A stretch of DNA of 64,000 nt, from NCBI GenBank assembly GCA_001465935.1, contig LNKV01000042.1, positions 186,001 to 250,000 of the forward strand, in the 5' to 3' direction. Positions 57,448 through 64,000 of this stretch are shown piece by piece. Position 1 is the first letter of the stretch. Every line of letters starts with the position of its first letter. Source of the DNA: Clarireedia homoeocarpa (Eukaryota > Ascomycota > Leotiomycetes > Helotiales > Rutstroemiaceae). The notes under the pieces are model-generated. The model worked only from the letters and a program-made list of their open reading frames with translations. It ran no database searches and was not told where the DNA came from. Made by a program: the position numbers and the translations under genes.

Positions 57448-58383
57448 ATGGCCTCCTCAACGAATTCTGAACCTACCGACGAGGTATCCTTCAGCACAAT
57501 GGACGAAAAAGACCCAACGTTAATAGGGGTTCATTGCCAGTATGCATACTGCAATCAACTTGATTTTCTACCCTTCCGCTGCGAATCATGTCGAGGGACC
57601 TTTTGTCTCGACCATCGAACAGAAACCGGTCACCAGTGCTCACGACCAGGAGAATGGGCAACCCGACGACGACTTGCCAACCAGTCAAAGCAATCCCTGG
57701 GTGAGGGAAAGATGATCGCAGATATCGAAAAGCCATGTGCATCGCCAGCATGCAAGACAACGATTGGGACGAGTCTTTCGACCGCAGTCCATTGTTCTAC
57801 GTGTAATCGCGACTACTGCCTGAAACATCGGTTGCGGGAAGATCACGACTGCAAGAACCTGATCCCGATCGGCGCAAGAGTAGGGATGTTCAGCGAACAG
57901 CAAACAAATGCGAAGCTTGCTCTAGGGAAATTAAAGGCATGGGGAGTAGCGCAGAAGGCAAAAGTTGCTTCAACTCGGGTTCTACCAGCGCCAAAGCCTT
58001 CATCAGCTGCGGCTAGGCTAGTCGCTGTGAACCAACTCAAGAAGACGGCGAAAGGAGACGAGAAGCTACCGCCGGAAAAGCGGGTATACATAAATGTGGA
58101 TGCTGAGGCTGCAACCACTACTTCCAAATATCCTAGTGGAGCGTTCTTCTACTCTAAGGATTGGGTGATGGGTCGGGTTTTGGACGCGGCGGCCAAGTCC
58201 CTTCAGGTAGAAAATGTGAACAATCAGGGTACCGATGAGAAGTCGAAGCTTAGGATCTTTCACGTGGAAGCCGGAAGGTTATTGGAGTTTAATGAGAAGG
58301 TTGGGGACGCTCTCGTCAGTGGCAACCGTATAGTACTGCTCAGGGGAGTGGGGCCGTCTGTACCGGATCTCATTGAGGCATGA
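57448..58383 (+). CDS. two-AN1 zinc-finger protein (Cuz1/ZFAND1-like), 311 aa
   Basis: A single exon. Two AN1 zinc fingers stand in tandem: residues 30-64 (CQYAYC, CESCRGTFC, HRTETGHQC) and 97-135 (CASPAC, CSTCNRDYC, KHRLREDHDC), each with the full Cys/His ligand set. The C-terminal 100 residues (KRVYINVDAEA, FFYSKDWVMGRVLDAAAKS, DEKSKLRIFHVEAG) fit the ubiquitin-like domain of yeast Cuz1 and human ZFAND1. Those proteins bind the proteasome and Cdc48/p97 during arsenite or proteotoxic stress. The architecture and size (Cuz1 is 274 residues) support this assignment. No signal peptide or membrane span is present. Confidence 0.93.
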   Translation: MASSTNSEPTDEVSFSTMDEKDPTLIGVHCQYAYCNQLDFLPFRCESCRGTFCLDHRTETGHQCSRPGEWATRRRLANQSKQSLGEGKMIADIEKPCASPACKTTIGTSLSTAVHCSTCNRDYCLKHRLREDHDCKNLIPIGARVGMFSEQQTNAKLALGKLKAWGVAQKAKVASTRVLPAPKPSSAAARLVAVNQLKKTAKGDEKLPPEKRVYINVDAEAATTTSKYPSGAFFYSKDWVMGRVLDAAAKSLQVENVNNQGTDEKSKLRIFHVEAGRLLEFNEKVGDALVSGNRIVLLRGVGPSVPDLIEA

Positions 58384-59923
58384 TTGCATATTCCGACACG
58401 GTGTTTCGTTGTGGGACTTTATTGGGGACTGGCGAATGTTTGAATGATACCATTTGCGCGGGAAATGCAGGACATTTGCATATACAATAGTTCTAAGGCG
58501 TTCGGATTAGAGGCATTTACCATTTGTTGGAAAATACTGGAGATTGGGCTAAATAGATAATCAACAAGTCGGACTTGAAAAATGATTTGTTACATACCTA
58601 CAAACCACGAACTTGGTAACATACCTCCCTATGGTCTCACGAATCAATATCGCAGCAGCAATGCATCGTTGTCTACATATTCAAAATCGCCTCGTTAATT
58701 CTGCAGGTCCTTGATCACCCGCCGTGCATATTGACACATGGACATCCCTCACTGGTCCGGCGGGCCTCTTCATTCATCCATTATTCTAGCCGACCATTAT
58801 CATTTGAATACTGTAGTAGCAAGATGGGGCGACCATACACATATCTACTGCGAATGACCGTTGCCGATAGGTACAGTGCATTGTACATCCACATCCCACA
58901 TCCATAACTCCGTTTGCATGTCGTAACCTGTCTCAAAGATGTGTTCTCCGATTGCCTCACTTCCTGCTGGATGACAGATTCTCTCTCATTTTGGCTGGTA
59001 CCATGTGATTACAATAGATTTTGTACTGTACTCCCCAAAGTCATCAGGAATTCGATTCGCTAACCTACCCCATCCTCCCCCTTCATTTTCGCAGCCTAAC
59101 CGGGAGCTCCTTTCAATCGGGAAAGCTTCGATAACGAACAACCAATTCTATTCTGGGGATAATCCTGTCTATCCGAGATGTAACTTCCATCCCACATTGC
59201 CCACGCTTTACGAGAAAGGAATAGAAAGAGAAAACTACTGCGCTGCTTTCCAATCTCGGTATAAGGCCATTGGTCATTGAAAAATCCCAAGCGGGGTCCT
59301 GCCTCGCAGACTACTTATAAGCAACCCACACAGAAAACCTTGAACTGGCTGGAGTAACCTATCCAAGCAAGAAAAATCCCCCCTTCGGAAAATGTTGGTT
59401 TTTTCCTCGGGCAGTGCGAGGCCCAGATACGCAAACGCACCGTATCTTACGCCCTAGATCATCACCGAATATGAAGTCAGTAGTCCAATTGTAAACATCG
59501 ATATTAGTTTTTCTCCTCCCATTCCTGCGGAGGGCCTATCGGGTATGGACGCATGAGGGTCCATGTACATATGCGCTGAGTCATTCTTAGAAGAACCCAA
59601 AAGCTATTAAATCATGGAAGAGTCCTCGAATGAGAAAAAGAAGTGAAAGGAATCGAATTTTGGATGAATAATCTCCATCAATTGTTTCGAAAAATAACGA
59701 ACAATTTGACGTACAAGCACAAATACAATATACCAGTCAGTACAAAGTACCAAACAGTATTAATTGAATTGATAAAAGACAAAAACAATCGAAAAGTGCA
59801 CAGGGTCCTACGAGTAGTTAGCGAGGGACCCCCCTTTCATGTACCAGTATTATCATATCAGATCGTCATAAGGATAACGAGTTATCCTATTCATACTCAC
59901 CGTACGAGTACCACAAATTTGCC
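58384..59923. other. intergenic region
   Basis: About 1.5 kb between two same-strand genes. No coding frame is supported. The last 250 bases are A-rich and pyrimidine-poor, then give way to the start context of the next gene. Confidence 0.6.
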
Positions 59924-62900
59924 ATGACAGCTCCCACCACGGCTGCAAATTCAGATCCAGGGCCTACAATCTCTGTCCAGTTACCCCCGCGCCCGTATTT
60001 AAAAGACTACAATCGCAATCTCCCCGCATCCGAACAGAAATCCACTGTGGGCATTCGTGTCTTTCTCGACGCATGTGATGTTCGTGAGAAAGTATTCGTT
60101 CACGAACAAGGAGCATGTCCCGTTTCACACCACCTCGATACCGATGATGCACGAGCCGCCCATCTCGTCATCTACGCTCCCCCGCCATCCACCACTACAG
60201 ACCCCGAATCCGAATCACAACAGTCCGGTTCGATACCGGTGGGAACGATACGAATAGTACCATATCCGGACTGGCCTCATCCGTTACCAGATTCGCATTT
60301 CGACCCCCCACCAGACGATGCGGAAGTCGAGGATGCATCTACCTTTTTCTTCAAGAGTCCACCTAAGTATCAGGTCGACAAGAAAACGACTCTACATGAC
60401 GGCGCCGAGCCATTTCTGAGGTTTGGAAGATTGTGTTTATTAAAAGAGTATAGGGGAAAGGAGTACGCAAATCTCTTAATCCAGGAAGCTGTGAAGTGGG
60501 CCAAGGAGCACCCGAATTTTGCAAAGGATCAGCTAAGTGATGAGGAGAAAGAGAAGATTCCAGAATGGAAAGGCCTGATAGGTTTACATGCACGAAAGGA
60601 GACAGTAAAGGTATGGGAAAGAAACGGGTTCGCAGTCGATGAAGGGATGGGAAGCTGGTTTGAGGTGAAAATCAGACATGTAGGAATGTTTCGAAGGGTC
60701 GAACTCGACAGTACCACGGGGGATATGTCCGAAGAACGAGAATCCCCAGAAGCCGAAATAAACCCTCGAACTAGCTATTCCGAAACAGAGGACAGTCAAC
60801 CAAAATCCGCTCCTGGCAATTCAGAAGCAGAACCGAAGGAAGTACGGAATCTCTCTGGCAAGAGAGTAAAAACCCGAGTTGAAAAATCGCATCTCGCCGA
60901 AGCCGTCCCCGAGCCACCCAGACAGAAAACCAAACGTAAATCCCTATCTTTTACCACCAGCGACGAATGGTACGAAACCGGTAACAAAGTCAAGAAAAGC
61001 AAAAGTGACAACAAGAGCACGAAGCGGAAAAAACGCGGGACAACCGAAGTTCAAACCCCCGATGAAGAAATTGATGAGATACTCCCCGCTGTTCCCGACC
61101 CTCCTAATGCCGTAGCGGATGATTTTTACAAGCAAGACAAGCCGAAACGGTCGATAGATGATCTGGGAGACTTTCCGATACCTGTACCGAAGAAGAAGAA
61201 GAGCAAGAAGAGCAGGAGAACGCCGGCAACTATTCTGGAGAGGAGCGCAGGGATGGATACGGATACTGAATTCTCGACCCCAGTTCTTTCTAGGATGCCT
61301 GGATTTTCAGAAACTCCCACTTTATCATCTGACGAGGCATCAGGTAAGAGTAAGAGGAGGAAAGAGAAAAGGTCCAAAAGGAAGGAAAGTAGCGAGGTTG
61401 CTACCGAGGAAAATACCATCACTCCTCAAACACCGCTCGAACCCCCTGCAGCGCCCGCCCCTGAAATTGAAACAGTGTTGGAAGATTTGCGAGAAGAGTC
61501 GACAGAGGTAGCGCAAGATGTACCCGAAACCGACAATCTGACCTCGGAGCAGAATTCATCTGACATACAGGCGAGGGGAGAGCCTGCAGCTGATGAGGCA
61601 GCCGAGCCGGAGGCTATAAATATCTCAAATGAGGTTGTAGAATCACCAGAGGCAAAATCACCTGGAACTGATAATGAACCTGAATCTGTCCCTACAGAGG
61701 CTATGATTGTTGATGATTCGCCCGTTGTCCAAGACACAGTAAACGAATCATCATCCGAACAACCGACTACCGCCAGTGAGGAGCAGATAGCCGGTCCAAT
61801 TCTCGAAACATCAGTGAACACTGGAGATGTGGATACTCCACCAGAGTCACTTGATTCTCCTGAATCAGAATCTGCACCTCTAGTTGAGAAAAGTCCCGCG
61901 CTGATAAACGAAGAGCAAATACCTATCATAAATGATGAGCATATCGATGAGGCAAACTCCGAAGGTACAGGTGGCAAGGTGGAGGAAAATACGGATCAAG
62001 CGCATGATGACAAACCAGAGGGAAGCAACCTCCCATTAACGGAGGAAGTTTCCGATTCACAAGGCGAGACACCGGAAGCTTCCTCAGAAGATGCTACACC
62101 TACGACTGTCGAAGAGACTCAAGATCTGCCTATGGATGAGGAGAAAGCGTCTTCAGAAGAACCCACTACCTCCTCCAGCGAAGACTCCGTGGAATCTCCG
62201 ATTGAAGAAGTGCCAAAGGAAAGTCCTGAAAGCGACGTATCGGTACCTACTACGATCGAATCGACTCAAGAACCATCTCTTGAGCAAGAGAGCGAGTCTC
62301 AAATTAACGAAAACCCTTCCCCTATTCCAGGTAGCAGCGCAGAACTAACAAGTGAGGATATCAAAATGGAAGAAACCCCTGCCGAAGAGACACCAGCCAA
62401 TGCCGAGGGAAACCAAGAATTACCTGCGGGGATTGAGGCTGGCAAGTCCGGAGGTGAAGAAATCCCTGTACCAAAAGACATGGATAATCCGGACACGACA
62501 AGCGAGGAGATCCAAATCGAAACAAACGAGACAGAGGGCGAGCCAGTACACGCAACTGATAACGAAGAGATTGGATCTCCTCAGGATGAAGCTAGTCCGG
62601 TGCCTGAAAGAGAACATTTGGAGACCGAAGCCCCGACAGTGGACTCACTACCGGCAGCCACAGCTGTAATTGAGGAAAGCGATCAATCTCAGGAACCCAA
62701 TATGAGTGAGAAGCCGGAAAGCGAAGACTCAGCGACTAGCGAAGTGCTTCAAGATTCACCTGTTGTTGACAAGAGTGAGGCTCAGAATCCCGAAGGCGGG
62801 GATTCTCCTATCGATGAAATAGTTCAAGATATATCTACTGCGGAGGAGAGTGAAACTCAAACCGAGGAAGCCACCTCACCTAATGAAAAGACTCCTTCCA

Positions 62901-64000
62901 TTAATGGGGAATTCTCTTCGATTAACGAGGAGTCTCCTTCCCTTGAGGAGGCGGCTTCTCCACCTAGCGAGAATACCCCACTAGAGGCAACCGACAACAG
63001 CGAAATAAAGGCCGACGCCGAAGAGCAAGTATCTGCGGATACAGTTGAAGGCGAAGATATACCAAAGGATGAACACCGGGAGAGTTCCGCTGAAGGCACC
63101 TCCTCCGATCCAGTGTTGGAAGAAGCTCCAGCCAACCCCGATGATGCTCCGCAGCCAGAACCGGAAGAAACCAATACTGGAGTCTCTGAGGAGGCGCAGA
63201 GTCCGGTTGAAGAAGTCCAAGGTGCACCAACCGAGATGCAGCAGCAAGAAGCGCCTCAAGAGGATACAGTCCCATCTGAAACTGCTGAGGAAGTCATTGT
63301 CGATAAAGAAAGTTCTCTAGCTGAGAATATAGAGTCGATTGAAGAGGCACAAAGATCATCACAATCAGAAGAGGAAAATGGAGAAACACAATCGCAACCT
63401 ACTATAGCGAGTCCACCAACCGAAGTGGAGGCTTCAGCTGACTCAACTCCAGCTTTGGAAGATTCATCCGCAGCAGAGACATCATCCGTGAATCTGGAAT
63501 CTGGTTCGACTGATGCAGCTAACACCAGGGAACTTCCCCAATCAGAGCCTACCGATGTCGAAGCGGAGGAAACACAATCGGAAGTAGTTTCTGAAGAAGC
63601 ACAAATCTTGCAAGAAGCAGCGACCGATACCGTCTCTGAACACTTAGCACCCGAAGAATCTAGTGAGAAATCCGAAGAGGTATCGGTTGTAACCCCCGAA
63701 GAACCTAGTGCAGAGGAACCGGCTTCTGTTCCTAATGACACAGCACCCGAAAATTCCAGCAGCGACGAAGAATCAACCTTACCTCCTACCCTCGAAGCCA
63801 CCCCATCAAGCGAACAGGATCCTGTCGAAGAAACCATCCCAGCCCCTCCCATCGCACAAGACGAAACCGAACAACAACCCGAATGCACCGAACCCGAACA
63901 CACCTCTGGGACCAACCCTCCTACCAACGTCACAAAAAACACTCCCGTGGAATCAGTCGACAGTGAATCCGACGAAGATTCGGATAGTGAATCCGATGAA
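59924..64000 (+). CDS. GNAT-like acetyltransferase domain fused to a giant acidic tail (partial)
   Basis: The frame is open from the ATG at 59924 to the window end, 1,359 codons without a stop, so the 3' end is missing. Residues about 30-265 resemble an acyl-CoA N-acyltransferase: VREKVFVHEQGACP, AAHLVIY, VGTIRIVPYP, then RFGRLCLLKEYRGKEYANLL and GLIGLHARKETVKVWERNGF. The acetyl-CoA loop reads RGKEYA instead of the usual RxxGxG/A, so activity is uncertain. From about residue 265 the protein is disordered: first basic clusters (KTKRKS, STKRKKRG, PKKKKSKKSRR, KSKRRKEKRSKRK) that look like nuclear signals, then about 850 residues dominated by Glu, Ser, Pro, Thr and Asp. The sequence at the edge is a Ser-Asp-Glu repeat. 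Minus-strand frames rich in Ser/Val across this stretch are shadows. Confidence 0.88.
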   Translation, partial: MTAPTTAANSDPGPTISVQLPPRPYLKDYNRNLPASEQKSTVGIRVFLDACDVREKVFVHEQGACPVSHHLDTDDARAAHLVIYAPPPSTTTDPESESQQSGSIPVGTIRIVPYPDWPHPLPDSHFDPPPDDAEVEDASTFFFKSPPKYQVDKKTTLHDGAEPFLRFGRLCLLKEYRGKEYANLLIQEAVKWAKEHPNFAKDQLSDEEKEKIPEWKGLIGLHARKETVKVWERNGFAVDEGMGSWFEVKIRHVGMFRRVELDSTTGDMSEERESPEAEINPRTSYSETEDSQPKSAPGNSEAEPKEVRNLSGKRVKTRVEKSHLAEAVPEPPRQKTKRKSLSFTTSDEWYETGNKVKKSKSDNKSTKRKKRGTTEVQTPDEEIDEILPAVPDPPNAVADDFYKQDKPKRSIDDLGDFPIPVPKKKKSKKSRRTPATILERSAGMDTDTEFSTPVLSRMPGFSETPTLSSDEASGKSKRRKEKRSKRKESSEVATEENTITPQTPLEPPAAPAPEIETVLEDLREESTEVAQDVPETDNLTSEQNSSDIQARGEPAADEAAEPEAINISNEVVESPEAKSPGTDNEPESVPTEAMIVDDSPVVQDTVNESSSEQPTTASEEQIAGPILETSVNTGDVDTPPESLDSPESESAPLVEKSPALINEEQIPIINDEHIDEANSEGTGGKVEENTDQAHDDKPEGSNLPLTEEVSDSQGETPEASSEDATPTTVEETQDLPMDEEKASSEEPTTSSSEDSVESPIEEVPKESPESDVSVPTTIESTQEPSLEQESESQINENPSPIPGSSAELTSEDIKMEETPAEETPANAEGNQELPAGIEAGKSGGEEIPVPKDMDNPDTTSEEIQIETNETEGEPVHATDNEEIGSPQDEASPVPEREHLETEAPTVDSLPAATAVIEESDQSQEPNMSEKPESEDSATSEVLQDSPVVDKSEAQNPEGGDSPIDEIVQDISTAEESETQTEEATSPNEKTPSINGEFSSINEESPSLEEAASPPSENTPLEATDNSEIKADAEEQVSADTVEGEDIPKDEHRESSAEGTSSDPVLEEAPANPDDAPQPEPEETNTGVSEEAQSPVEEVQGAPTEMQQQEAPQEDTVPSETAEEVIVDKESSLAENIESIEEAQRSSQSEEENGETQSQPTIASPPTEVEASADSTPALEDSSAAETSSVNLESGSTDAANTRELPQSEPTDVEAEETQSEVVSEEAQILQEAATDTVSEHLAPEESSEKSEEVSVVTPEEPSAEEPASVPNDTAPENSSSDEESTLPPTLEATPSSEQDPVEETIPAPPIAQDETEQQPECTEPEHTSGTNPPTNVTKNTPVESVDSESDEDSDSESDE

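Noticed and set aside
59281..59440. Possible inverted repeat around GCCTCGCA and TGCGAGGC
   Set aside because: Only about 8-10 bases pair and no target duplication is evident, so it is not called a mobile element.
61426..63942. Several Ser-rich ORFs on the minus strand near the right end
   Set aside because: They are shadows of the acidic tail of the plus-strand gene, which is open throughout the same interval.

Overview
The window looks like nuclear DNA of a filamentous ascomycete. The evidence is short spliceosomal introns (about 50-120 bp) with GT...AG ends, a Zn2Cys6 regulator, a division 1 chitin synthase, an Msb2-type signalling mucin and a glutathionyl-hydroquinone reductase. Gene style and remembered protein similarity suggest a Leotiomycete (Sclerotiniaceae-like), but that is inference. 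No CRISPR, operon, secondary-metabolite cluster, rRNA gene, tRNA gene or viral gene was recognised.

Layout. 1-6.5 kb: an unrecognised protein (+), a microsatellite-rich gap, then a spartin/senescence-domain protein (-). 6.5-11.6 kb: gene-free DNA with several minisatellites. 11.6-14.6 kb: a Zn2Cys6 transcription factor (+) with an in-frame intron through its zinc cluster. 14.6-16.9 kb: low-complexity gap. 16.9-26.3 kb: a surface block on the minus strand, chitin synthase followed upstream by the signalling mucin Msb2, with an orphan C-terminal exon between them. 26.3-40.8 kb: a gene-poor accessory stretch holding a decayed Hsp70 gene whose intron carries a small TA-flanked inverted-repeat element. 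40.8-58.4 kb: dense housekeeping block: FKBP12, ubiquitin-activating enzyme E1, glutathionyl-hydroquinone reductase, Afg1 ATPase, a PEBP-family protein, an R3H protein, a secreted M28 aminopeptidase and a two-AN1 zinc-finger protein. 59.9 kb to the end: a GNAT-like domain joined to an acidic tail of over 1,000 residues that runs off the window.

How the genes relate. Chitin synthase (wall synthesis) and Msb2 (surface sensing upstream of the filamentation/pathogenicity MAP kinase) are neighbours. E1, the Cuz1-like AN1 protein, Afg1, FKBP12 and the Hsp70 relic belong broadly to protein quality control, but nothing shows co-regulation. FKBP12 and the hydroquinone reductase both begin with a mitochondrial-type leader ahead of a second in-frame Met, so both may be dually targeted.

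Exon limits were worked out by hand from splice signals and reading-frame closure. Total coding length is divisible by three in every fully resolved gene.
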